In this document: piece by piece, positions 1-9,080 of the stretch
How the letters are laid out: each line of letters begins with the position of its first letter
Position numbering within the stretch: position 1 is the first letter of the stretch
Origin: Diplonema japonicum
Taxonomy: Eukaryota; Euglenozoa; Diplonemea; Diplonemida; Diplonemidae
DNA length: 64,000 nucleotides
Assembly: GCA_964019335.1 (NCBI GenBank)
Contig: OZ025719.1
Coordinates: forward strand, 417,950-481,949
Direction of reading: 5' to 3'
Made by a program: the position numbers and the translations under genes
The notes under the pieces: generated by a model
What the model saw: only the letters and a program-made list of their open reading frames with translations
What the model was told of the DNA's origin: nothing
Databases searched by the model: none

Positions 1-2
1 GG

Positions 3-1363
3 GAGAACGATCACTGGGAGCCGTATATCACCGCACTGCTTGACGGTTTGAAAGAAGAGGAGATTGCACCTGCTGTGTCTGTGGATGAGAGCCTCGTGGA
101 CGACGTGTCGCTGTCCATGGAGGAGAGGCTTCGCAGGGCATTAGAGAGAGAGAAGCAGGCAGGGTACAAACGCGATGTGTGCAATAGCATACAGAAGCAG
201 CTTCTGTTCAACACTCAGAAGGAGGCGGTGGCGACGGCCGTGCAAGGGAAGGAGTTCGGGCTGGCTAGCTTGATCGCGTCGTGTCTGAACGAAGAGATCT
301 GGAAGGACGTGCAGATGCAGCAGGCAAAGAACCTCGACACGCAGTCACCCCTGTTCCACTCGCTGCTCGTCTCACAGCAGATCAACTCTGTTGAGTCAAT
401 GACCGACTTCCGAATCCCCTCATGGCGGGGCATCCTTCTTGCAGTTCTCAAAACGCCTGTCGGCGGGCACTCCGTCACTGTCATCAAGAGTCTCATCGAC
501 AAGCTCTTCGCAGCCAGCGAGGTCGACGCAGCACACTTCTGCCTGATGTGCATCGCAGCCCGTCCGCAGATGCAGCAGTTCCACCCTATGCTGCTGGGCG
601 GCATCAACCAGAGACCGTGCTGCAGGACCTCCTTCATCAGCACGCAGAGCATCTTCCAGACAGAGGTCCTTGAATACCACAAACAGAAAACGAATAAGAA
701 CTTTCACCTGGAGCACATGGTGCCTTACAAGATGGCGTTGGCATGCTTCATGTTTGAAGTGGGGATGTTCAAGGAATGCGTGGCGTACCTGCCAGACAGT
801 AGGAAGAGGGATGGACCACAGGCGGTGGCACATTTGTCCGAAGAGTTGAGAGAGAAGTGCAAGATACAGTTAGAAGGTGCAAAGAACAGTGGTTGGGGGT
901 TGGGGAGGATGCTGTGGGGGAAGAAAGAGAAGGAGGCGAAAGCAAAGGAGCAGAATAATAAGAAGGAGGTAAAAAAGATACAGAAGGAAGAGGTGGAAGA
1001 GCCAAAGAAAAAATCGGGGTGGTTCGGGTTTTTGAAGAAAAAGGAGGACGATGGGTGCCCTCAGGTATGCGGACAACAACATAGTCACAGACACCACAGG
1101 CCATTCTGCCTGACGAGAAGGACGAAGCTGACTTCGGCTTCGATGAGAGCAAGGGTTGGTACTTCAAGAACCCTGAGACAGAGATGTTACCACCCACTAC
1201 AGGGCCTCCTCCTCCCGTAGCCCTTACGACAAGCAGGGAAAGAGCCGGGCCCTCGACTGCTACTTCCCAACCGCCACTTCCCCCGGGTGCTGGTGTGCCT
1301 CCTGTTTCGTCTTTTGCACAACCAGCCCCACAGAGAAGTCAGTACCTCGATTCATTTAACTAG
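3..1363 (+). CDS. SEC16: Sec16-like COPII assembly protein (5' partial, 2 exons)
   Basis: This is the C-terminal part of a Sec16-type scaffold, which organises COPII vesicle budding at ER exit sites. The frame is open from base 3, so the gene starts upstream of the window. An alpha-helical region of about 220 residues resembles the Sec16 central conserved (ACE1-like) domain, including SWRGILLAVL and a helix pair with AAHFCLMCIAA. It is followed by a basic linker and the motif KKKSGWFGFLKKK. An intron of 35 bp (1065-1099, GTATG...CAG, phase 0) joins to a second exon encoding AILPDEKDEADFGFDESKGW. This matches the Sec16 signature 'LPDD.....WDEKK..W'. A Pro-rich tail ends at TAG 1361-1363. Without the intron the frame would run on to 1220 as an unrelated basic sequence. 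The family call rests on motif order seen by eye. Confidence 0.85.
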
Positions 1364-2064
1364 TTTTGAAACGAGGAGTGCTATAAGAAACCAATGAAAG
1401 AAAGATAGAAAGAAACAACTAGCCCTTTTGCGGTGACCTTCCTTGTAAAACTAACCAGAGATGAAAGAATATTTTTTTGACAGGGAAAAAAAAAAAGAAA
1501 ACAAGAAAACAGTTTTTTTTTCTCCTATCATGAGGGAACTCAAAGAAAACTTGAGAGAAGAAAAATGAAAAGTAGCATCAGAGGAATGGGGGCAGTAAAA
1601 GGAAGATCGGCTTTCGGGAAATGTGGTAATGGAGGGGTTCCCCTTGAGGTAGGTTAATGAAATTTTCATAGAAAAGTAACCCCACTTTTTTTTTCTTTTT
1701 TTTTTTTTTGAAAGTGTGTCATAGTTCAAAACAAAGAGAGATGAACTTAACAAAAGAGACTTAAGAATTTCCACGTTCCACGAAGGTTTCCCTCCCATGG
1801 AATGAAAAAGAAGAAATGACTAAAGAAAAAGGTGATTTGTATAATAGCACCCTTTCCCCCCCTTTTTTTTAAAAGAAACCACAAAGCCTTTTCTTTCATT
1901 CTTTCTTGAGAAAAAGAAAAAGCAGAAGTTACTTTTTTTTACAATCTCCCTCCCCCGTCCCCCCACAACTTTTTTGTTTTGTTTGGTTAACAAATGATAT
2001 TTATTCACAAAAACGCCGCCTCCCTTGCTGTATTCTTATCGCAGTGCGCTTTGGTACTAAGGCC
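1364..2064. other. Intergenic A/T-rich spacer
   Basis: About 700 bases with runs of A and T (for example near 1480-1520 and 1685-1710). No frame shows gene-like composition. A YAG acceptor near 2042 (ttcttatcgcag) lies just before the next start codon. Nothing else is recognised here. Confidence 0.6.
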
Positions 2065-3591
2065 ATGCACATACGGCCTATAGAGGCAGCGAAGCTGTTA
2101 GGATGTTTCAAGAAATACCCGATGAGCAGCTTACAAAGGAAGTCCCTACGCGTGATAGGTGATGCAGCTGCTAAGGGGAATTCTAAAGCAGTTCGTGTAA
2201 GCATAGTGCGGGAGTTCTGCAGGCTGTCTGTGCAGCATGTGAGCATAGGGATGGCAGCCAGGAGTTTGCATGTGAATGGACGGGGGGGAGGGTTCGTGAG
2301 ATGTCTGCAACAAGCGACCCCCGTGGTGCGCGATCGAGTGCTTCGTGAAATTCATTCTGTGCACGACACGAGTGTCTCTGACGCCGTCCAGCTGCTTAGA
2401 TGGAACATTGTCATTGCCGATGTATCCGATCCTCGCCCCAGCTTTCTTGACTCCCAGCTTGTGTCCGTTGTCTGTGCGGTGCCCTGCCCAACGCCTTCCT
2501 TGTTGTCCTTTGCTTGCCAGTCAATTGCCGCCCTCCGTCTTGCTACCTTCTTCGCCGACATCACGCACCACATTCCCGCCATTCTACCTACTGCATCCCC
2601 TTCTTACCTCGCCCCTATCTTGGCTTCCTTCTCTAAATGCTCCGCTGTCAACCCTCCACTCATTGACTCTCTAACCGCTGCGCTCCTCGAATCGGACCTC
2701 TCCTCCATCCAAGCGCTTTCCGTGGCACGCTCCCTCTGTACCTACCGCGCCTTCCCCCTTGAGATCTCGTCCAAGTTGCTCCCGCTCCTCTCCCCCGGCA
2801 GGTTGGGGTTCATCGATTCCACTAAGCTCTTACGTTCCCTCGCAACATACCACGAGGAGCAACCCTGTGAGGAAGCGGTCCTCTTCTTCGAGACATATGG
2901 GGACTGGGTGGTGGTGCAGCTACGGGATGCCGTTCTGCGTGATTTGTCACACAAGCATATCACGAACCTAGTGGCTGCCTATGCTGACATGCTCTGCGTT
3001 CACAAGACACTGTTCTTCGAGATGGAACGCGCGGTGTTGAGGCTAGCGTACCCCCCTGAGGGCCTGGTTGTGGTGATTTCACGGTATGCGTCAGTGCGCG
3101 CAGGGAGCACCGTTCTGTACGACATGGCATACCGCACTCTCACACGGTGCAGCAATAAGTTGACAGGGTCGCAGCTGTACACAGTAGGCAAGGCGCTATC
3201 GGTTGTGGGTTGCGATATAAAAGGCAGCAAGATGAATATCATTGTCAAAGCCATTGCAGGTAAAACGCACACTCTTCAGCCGAAGGACGCCGTCAAGATG
3301 ATCTCTGATCCTGCAGTCAAAGGCCGAGCCAGACAGGAACTCATCTCAGCTATCTCATCAGACTACACGTTCCAAGCTTCGTTCACACAGCTACAAGCAC
3401 AAAGGTTCCTCAACCACCTTCCCGATGTCAAGGGCCTGCACACCTTGTCCGCCATCTCTTCAGGGTACCCTTTTGACGCAAAGCAATTGACGTCTCTCAC
3501 TTCAACGCGCAAACGTGACAACTTCCGCGACGTGACAGGCCACCCTCTTATCAAGGATGCTGTTGCAAGACGCAGCAAGAAGGGGTGGTAG
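2065..3591 (+). CDS. Hypothetical helical-repeat protein, 508 aa
   Basis: A single-exon gene of unknown function. The first ATG in frame is at 2065; the upstream open frame is homopolymeric spacer and has only a TTG. The protein is almost entirely short amphipathic helices rich in Leu, Ala and Ser, with a basic start and a basic end (ARRSKKGW). The repeating two-helix pattern resembles FASTK-, OPR- or PPR-like RNA-binding solenoids of organelles, but I see no diagnostic motif. A splice-acceptor-like TATCGCAG sits about 20 nt before the ATG. The next gene starts 59 bp downstream in the same direction. An organellar RNA-binding role is only a guess. Confidence 0.7.
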   Translation: MHIRPIEAAKLLGCFKKYPMSSLQRKSLRVIGDAAAKGNSKAVRVSIVREFCRLSVQHVSIGMAARSLHVNGRGGGFVRCLQQATPVVRDRVLREIHSVHDTSVSDAVQLLRWNIVIADVSDPRPSFLDSQLVSVVCAVPCPTPSLLSFACQSIAALRLATFFADITHHIPAILPTASPSYLAPILASFSKCSAVNPPLIDSLTAALLESDLSSIQALSVARSLCTYRAFPLEISSKLLPLLSPGRLGFIDSTKLLRSLATYHEEQPCEEAVLFFETYGDWVVVQLRDAVLRDLSHKHITNLVAAYADMLCVHKTLFFEMERAVLRLAYPPEGLVVVISRYASVRAGSTVLYDMAYRTLTRCSNKLTGSQLYTVGKALSVVGCDIKGSKMNIIVKAIAGKTHTLQPKDAVKMISDPAVKGRARQELISAISSDYTFQASFTQLQAQRFLNHLPDVKGLHTLSAISSGYPFDAKQLTSLTSTRKRDNFRDVTGHPLIKDAVARRSKKGW

Positions 3592-3650
3592 CACTTGAAG
3601 TATCCGTGTAACACGTGTAAACTACTACAGGAGATGACATACACTTTCAC

Positions 3651-6179
3651 ATGACGCGCGACACAAACAAGGCGAGTGACACGAACAGGGTGGGTGTCAC
3701 CCTGAACGAGATTACTGAACACCTGCGGAATGACTTTGCACGGGAGACCATTCATGTGATAATGCTGAAGTTCAGAAAAGTGACGCAGAACAAAACAATG
3801 GTCAACAGCCAGTTTGCTCAATTTATCGGTCTGTTGTACGAGTACTGCAACGTTCGGAAGACGGAAGAAGAGCTGCGGGTGTTGAGCAACGTTGTCTTTT
3901 CAACAAACGAGGCGATATGCGCCAAGGAAATATGTTCGGCGCTGTGTGAGATGGACATCAAGGCATTGATGAAGAAGTCTGTGACTGTTAAAAACCTTTC
4001 TGAGTCACAGCCTCCTTCACCTTTAAGCACTAGGGTGAGCCTTGCAACGTTTGTTGTGGAGCCTGTGCGCGAGGACATCACAATGGACGACGACAAAATG
4101 CGTATCGGAGTCGACCAGGTGTCTCATTTGATTAAGCTCCAGACTGACTCCACCCCGAGCAAGGGGCTGCTCCGGTGGAAGATGGCAAGCCAGATCCTCA
4201 AGAGACAGTGGATTGAGAAAATCAAGCGCGTCTCCGACAAGCTTGAGGACTTGACAGAGCATCGCGTTTCCATGTGGAAGGTGTCTGAGCGGCTGCTCTG
4301 CATCGTGTCCGAAGTCCACGACAGACTGCTTCATAAGAAGTACGAGAACCTTCGTGACGAGCTGTTAAGCGCTGCAGCTGAACAGGGCATGATAACTGCC
4401 GTTAGCCACGACGGAGACGTCGACTATTCTCAGCAAGGCGACGCAACCCTCAACAGCCCCCAGTTCTTGAAGAAGCGCCTAGCAATGAAAGACGACAGGC
4501 GCGTGCAAGCCCAGATCAAGGGCATGTGGGAAAAACTGCCGAAGTGTCCCGCGCCAAATCAAGACAAGATCGACAAGCAGATCTACATGTGGATGAGCGG
4601 CAAAATGCTTTCGGCAGACGTAAAACGCAGCTCGCCCTCGTGGCGTACTGTTGCAGAGAATGAGTGGCTCGAGGACAACGGGGCCAACTATTTCATGGAC
4701 TACAGCACCTTTTTCAACAGCATGTTTAGCTTCTTGGACGTATGGTGCCGGTCTATAGACATTGAAGAGTACACCACCACTGCGTCCGGTATCACCAGAA
4801 AGGTTGCTGTTCACACCGATTTTCAGTACTCCACACGACTTGCGGAAAAGTACTTGCATCAATCGAAGGAACTGGCATCTGCGAGGGGCATAGTCGGCTC
4901 TGGGAAGTCGTTGGAACGGTCTGCCAAATCGTCGGCACACAAACAAAACACAACCCCGCACCACAGCAGCCAAAGCACAACCCCCCACCAAAGCAAGCAA
5001 AGCACAACCCACCACAGCAAACAAAGCACAACCCACCACAGCAAGCAAGGCACAACTCACCACAGCAAGCAAAGCACTACCCCCCACAGCAACGAAAGCA
5101 CAACCCCCCACAGCAACCAAAGCACAACCCCGCACCACGGTATGCAAAGCACAGAACGGCGCTCTGACCAACTTGAGAACGTGCAGTGTGAAGGTAAATA
5201 TTCACATGATAAATTGCAGCATGCAGCTCAGCCGCGCCATGGTGTGGAGAGGAGAAGCGTTGGGAACGAAGACGAGCAACGATGCTCCGTGCAGAGCAGA
5301 CGGTTCTCTCCCAGTCAGATTCCAGAGTGGGAGCGGGGTAAGAAAGGCACGACAAAACTACATGTTAAAACTGTGAATATGTGGCCTTCAGCCACTCTAT
5401 CGCCGTCTCAACTGCAGCCTGAGCGAGCTGTCAAAAAGGATACAGCAGCAAGAGGTCCCATTGAGGAACTGGCACTTCGTGCCCTTCTGATCAAGAGATC
5501 TGCACCAGAGGTGTTCGACGAAAATGACATCATTACGGTGCATAGTTTGCCGCCCGCGGTGGCGCCTAAAGTAAAGACGGAGTCCTCAGGGAAAGGGAAG
5601 AAGTTGTTACTGAAGAAGATGATAGCACAGACTAAGAAGAGGAGGTTGGCGAACGGGTACCCGCAGATTAAGGTTAACCCGCTGAGGGCTTCGCGTGCTG
5701 ACGTCTCTAGATGCAAAGCGAAGATGGTTATTGCCAATGAAGACAATAGGATGAGCAAGATAAGGAGGAAGGCCGATAATCATTCAAGGAACCCACTTCC
5801 TGCTGCACTTGCATCGATGCCTGTGCCTGTACCTGTACCTGTGTCAGTGCCAGTGCCTGTGCCCACGTCTGAACCTGAACCTCTCCCCAAGATACGCACA
5901 CCACACAACTTAACAACAGTACTTGTGAATGTTGACTTCAGCAGGCCTTTAGCACCCCGTGTGAATAGTGATGTGCCGCAGGCTGTTTGCGAAGACCCGG
6001 AAGTGCCTTTCTTTGCGACACACATCAGACCGAATAGAAGGTCCCCACTGCCTGAGGTGGTTCCTGTCTTTTCCTCGGCAACTCACACCTTTGATAGAAC
6101 ATTTGTTAAGTGCTCAGGGAAGCCCCGCCAGGTTTCCAGGTTCCCCGCGGTCAGGCCCATTAGTAACACCCTAGAGTAG
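3651..6179 (+). CDS. Large protein with module shared with the 9081 gene, 842 aa
   Basis: A single long exon, probably a real protein of unknown function. Residues 1-110 are helical. Residues about 280-385 hold a module with MWEKL...Y.WM, then EWLEDNG, then FFNSMFSFLDVW. The same order of motifs recurs in the neighbouring 1573-aa protein. Residues about 430-500 are a low-complexity Ser/Thr/His/Gln repeat, and a Pro-Val repeat occurs near residue 725. The rest is basic and probably disordered. The start at 3651 follows an acceptor-like CTACTACAG (ends 3630). A six-codon upstream ORF (3634-3654) ends inside the main start codon. The architecture (one helical domain plus long disordered tail) would suit a cytoskeletal or flagellar protein, but this is not shown. 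Confidence 0.75.
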   Translation: MTRDTNKASDTNRVGVTLNEITEHLRNDFARETIHVIMLKFRKVTQNKTMVNSQFAQFIGLLYEYCNVRKTEEELRVLSNVVFSTNEAICAKEICSALCEMDIKALMKKSVTVKNLSESQPPSPLSTRVSLATFVVEPVREDITMDDDKMRIGVDQVSHLIKLQTDSTPSKGLLRWKMASQILKRQWIEKIKRVSDKLEDLTEHRVSMWKVSERLLCIVSEVHDRLLHKKYENLRDELLSAAAEQGMITAVSHDGDVDYSQQGDATLNSPQFLKKRLAMKDDRRVQAQIKGMWEKLPKCPAPNQDKIDKQIYMWMSGKMLSADVKRSSPSWRTVAENEWLEDNGANYFMDYSTFFNSMFSFLDVWCRSIDIEEYTTTASGITRKVAVHTDFQYSTRLAEKYLHQSKELASARGIVGSGKSLERSAKSSAHKQNTTPHHSSQSTTPHQSKQSTTHHSKQSTTHHSKQGTTHHSKQSTTPHSNESTTPHSNQSTTPHHGMQSTERRSDQLENVQCEGKYSHDKLQHAAQPRHGVERRSVGNEDEQRCSVQSRRFSPSQIPEWERGKKGTTKLHVKTVNMWPSATLSPSQLQPERAVKKDTAARGPIEELALRALLIKRSAPEVFDENDIITVHSLPPAVAPKVKTESSGKGKKLLLKKMIAQTKKRRLANGYPQIKVNPLRASRADVSRCKAKMVIANEDNRMSKIRRKADNHSRNPLPAALASMPVPVPVPVSVPVPVPTSEPEPLPKIRTPHNLTTVLVNVDFSRPLAPRVNSDVPQAVCEDPEVPFFATHIRPNRRSPLPEVVPVFSSATHTFDRTFVKCSGKPRQVSRFPAVRPISNTLE
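4938..5140 (+). repeat. In-frame 24-bp tandem repeats (QSTTxHSK)
   Basis: About eight degenerate copies of a 24-bp unit encode HSKQSTTH-type octapeptides inside the 842-aa protein. Units vary by single substitutions such as K/N, Q/E and H/P. It is a low-complexity coding minisatellite and is probably polymorphic. Confidence 0.9.
5815..5872 (+). repeat. Hexanucleotide repeat coding Pro-Val
   Basis: Imperfect CCTGTR hexamers encode alternating Pro and Val within the 842-aa protein. This is a short coding microsatellite. Confidence 0.85.
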
Positions 6180-6302
6180 AAAAGCTATTAACTTAGTTCA
6201 TTCGTGGTTTGTTATTTTACAATAACACGATAAAAGAAAAAAAGAAATAGTATCACAAGGTTGCCCCCCTTCTTTATTTACCAGCGTAAGCACACAACAG
6301 GG

Positions 6303-7597
6303 ATGAGCGGCAGGATGTTATGGCGGCTGTTCGGGGTGGTCCCCGATGTAGGTGGAAAGTGCGAGAAGGTCCTGCTGTACGTATCGTTGGCCATCTTCTG
6401 GGAATTGTATGACCTGTCGCTGTCGATGTCCGCTCTGTCACATATTGCGGAGGAGTTCAAGATAGAGAAGAGTGCCTTGGCGTATGCCACCAGCTTTGTG
6501 CGGTTCGGTGCCTTCCCTGCGTTGCTTCTGACGCAGCTGGCTGACAGGTTTGGCAGGAAGCATGTTTTCGTCACTGCTGTGGCGGGGATCAGCATCACCA
6601 CGTGCATGACTGCCTTTTCCATGAACGTGCACCACTACGTGTTCTTGCAGATGATATGCAGATGCTTCGTCGAATTGTGCAGTGCCACCGGCTTTGTCAT
6701 AGTCACCGAAGAATTTCCTGCAGAGCACAGGGGGTGGGGCATGGGTATCCTGGGTGCCACAGGTGCCCTGGGCTTCGGCACCGGCGCCATAATGTTCGCT
6801 GCAGTGGACATCCTGCCGTACGGGTGGCGGGCGCTGTACTTCCTTGGCATCATCCCTATTTCATTAATCCCTACGCTGCTCCGGAATATACCTGAGACAC
6901 AGAGGTTCAAGAATCTGCGGGAGCAGGGCGGCGCCTCTGTAGGGGTGTTGGGTCTGTTGGCGAAGCACACAAAGCGTGTTGTTGGCGTCGTGGTGGTGTG
7001 CGCGTGCTTTTCTGCGGGGAACACTGGTGTGTTCCAGTTCAGTGGGTATCACGTCCTGAAGGTGAAGAAGTGGTTCCCTTGGCAACTCAGCATGTTGGTT
7101 GTCATAGCAGGAAGCATCGGAGTGGTGGGCAACGTCATTGTAGGTAGGCTAGGTGACAGCCATGGGAGGAAACCCATTGCATGCGGTATCTCGCTAGTGT
7201 ACCCGGCGCTTGCATATTTGTTCTACCACAGTGACTTCATCCTACTGTCAATATCGTGGGCGGCGCTTACATTCTGCTCCGTCGTCATGAATGTGCTCAC
7301 AAGGGCACTCAGCAGTGAGGTTTTCCCCACCTCTTGCCGCAGCACGGCAGGTGGTTTTGTCTCTGCATCCAATGCCGTAGGCGGTGTAGTGGGCCTAGCT
7401 CTTATCGGTTCGGGTACCACCGACCACGGTCTCCCGGACATGGTATGCCGACTTTCTGTTACATATATATTTTTTTACTCCAGGTCACTTATGTAGCATT
7501 CCTCGTCATCGGTTCTGGTTTTGCTCTGCTTTCCCTTCCCGAAACATCCGGCAAGGAACTAGAAGCGATTACCTCCGACACCGGCAGTTTCGTTTGA
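6303..7597 (+). CDS. Major facilitator superfamily transporter, 417 aa, 2 exons
   Basis: A twelve-helix MFS secondary transporter of the sugar-porter/SLC22-like kind, expected in a cell or organelle membrane. The loop 2-3 signature LADRFGRK and its second-half counterpart GRLGDSHGRK are present. The end carries SLPETSGKELEAI, the typical 'PETkG' exit motif. Substrate is unknown. The start at 6303 follows CACACAACAG (ends 6300), leaving a 2-nt leader. A 41-bp intron (7443-7483, GTATGC...CCAG) separates codon 380 from the last 38 codons. Without splicing the protein would lose its last helix. The intron is near the 3' end, as in many genes of the window. Confidence 0.88.
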
Positions 7598-7839
7598 AGT
7601 ATTTTTGCTGACAACATCTTTCTAAAACCTCTCTTAAGAACACATCCATTTCTTTTAATTACGACATTTTTAAGTTTAGTGAAAATCCCGAGAGTGAGAA
7701 AAAAGAGGAGAAAAAAAAGAACAAGGAAAAAGAAGAGTAAACCCTGAAGGTTAGATCACGCAACGGTTTCCTTCTCTTTTTTCCGCAAGGCTTTTCGACT
7801 TGTCATGCCACGAAAAGATACGAAAAACTAAAATACAAC

Positions 7840-8994
7840 ATGAAGTACGACATTGTGCTGTGGGGTGGTTCGGGGTATTCGGGGAGGTTGATCGCGCGAT
7901 ATTTGTCAACAAAGGGTGTGAAATGGGCCATCGGGGGGAGGAATAAGGAGAGGCTCGAGAAGGTAGCGGAGGGGTTGGGAGACAAACGACCAGACATTCT
8001 GTTGGGTGATGTGAATGACAAGGAGTCGCTAGGGGATGTAGTACGGCAGGGGAAGGTAATAATTGGCGCTGCTGGTCCTTTTTCTTTGGTAGGCACACCT
8101 CTAGTGGAGGCATGTGTGGAGCTTGGGAGGCACTATGTCGACATCAACGGAGAGACGCCATGGGTGAGACAGATCATCGATGCCCACCACCAGCAGGCCA
8201 TCGAATCGGGCATCACGCTGATCCCCAACTGCGGGTTCGACTGCGTCCCCTTCGACATTGGTGCCTACCACACCGCCCTGCATCTCAAGCAGCGTACAGG
8301 TGAGCCCGCCCTTCGCGTCCGTTCCTACATCGACATGAAGGGTTCTCTTAGCGGTGGGACCCTCAACACTGGCATCACCCTCGAGGAGATGGGCTTCTCC
8401 GTTATGAAGAAGATGGCTGACCCCTTCCTCCTCGGTGGGCGGCCTTCCAAGCCCAACCCCCTCGACAGAGACACACGGGAAGCCAGCTACAATGATGAAA
8501 TGCAAACATGGACTGGCCCCTTCATGATGGCCCCCATCAACACTAGGGTTGTAAGGAGGTCCATCCACCTCTTGGACGGAACCCCGGACTCACCATTCGC
8601 GCCCGACGCAGGCTACTCTGAGGTGGCTGTCGCCACCTCTGAAGATGCCGCCAAGAGGCTCTGCGCCAAGGTACCTCTCGAGAAACGTAAAGAAATGGTG
8701 GCTGCCGGTAAGCTCCCCAAGCCGGGCGAGGGCCCCTCCGATTCTGCCATCGAGAAATCATCCTTCTCGTGCGACTTTTTTGCTGAATCTGCCAGTGGTA
8801 AGGTGCTTCACGCCACCATGAAGGGCGGGGACCCGTATCTGGAGACAGCTAGGATGGCTTCGGAAGCTGCTTTGCATCTTGTAGATGGAAAGATGAGTGC
8901 GTATGGTGTTGTGACACCTGCTGTGGGGTTGAGCGCTGGATATCTGGAGAAGCTTCAGTTGAGTGGGTTGAGTTACTCTGTGCATAACTGTTAG
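7840..8994 (+). CDS. Saccharopine dehydrogenase-like oxidoreductase (SCCPDH-like), 384 aa
   Basis: An NAD(P)-dependent oxidoreductase of the saccharopine-dehydrogenase-like family. These proteins resemble SDH/LYS9 but usually lack proven saccharopine activity and are linked to lipid droplets or membranes. The N-terminal Rossmann motif is GGSGYSGRLIARYL, followed by AIGGRN. Further family motifs are AAGPFSLVGTPLVEAC, HYVDINGETPW and IPNCGFDCVPFDIGAY. The C-terminal end VTPAVGLSAGYLEKL also fits. Length is slightly below the usual 400-430. The ATG at 7840 gives the glycine motif at the correct distance from the N-terminus. It is a single exon. Confidence 0.9.
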   Translation: MKYDIVLWGGSGYSGRLIARYLSTKGVKWAIGGRNKERLEKVAEGLGDKRPDILLGDVNDKESLGDVVRQGKVIIGAAGPFSLVGTPLVEACVELGRHYVDINGETPWVRQIIDAHHQQAIESGITLIPNCGFDCVPFDIGAYHTALHLKQRTGEPALRVRSYIDMKGSLSGGTLNTGITLEEMGFSVMKKMADPFLLGGRPSKPNPLDRDTREASYNDEMQTWTGPFMMAPINTRVVRRSIHLLDGTPDSPFAPDAGYSEVAVATSEDAAKRLCAKVPLEKRKEMVAAGKLPKPGEGPSDSAIEKSSFSCDFFAESASGKVLHATMKGGDPYLETARMASEAALHLVDGKMSAYGVVTPAVGLSAGYLEKLQLSGLSYSVHNC

Positions 8995-9080
8995 AGGGCT
9001 CGTCTTTTATTCACACGCGACTCGTTACACCTGAAACACGCCAGTTTTATACTCACCACAGACACTACAATGCACTGCAC

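Noticed and set aside
4479-5171. 230-codon frame on the - strand
   Set aside because: Mirror of the tandem-repeat region of the 842-aa gene; Gly/Val/Cys repeats come from the complement of QSTTHHSK units.
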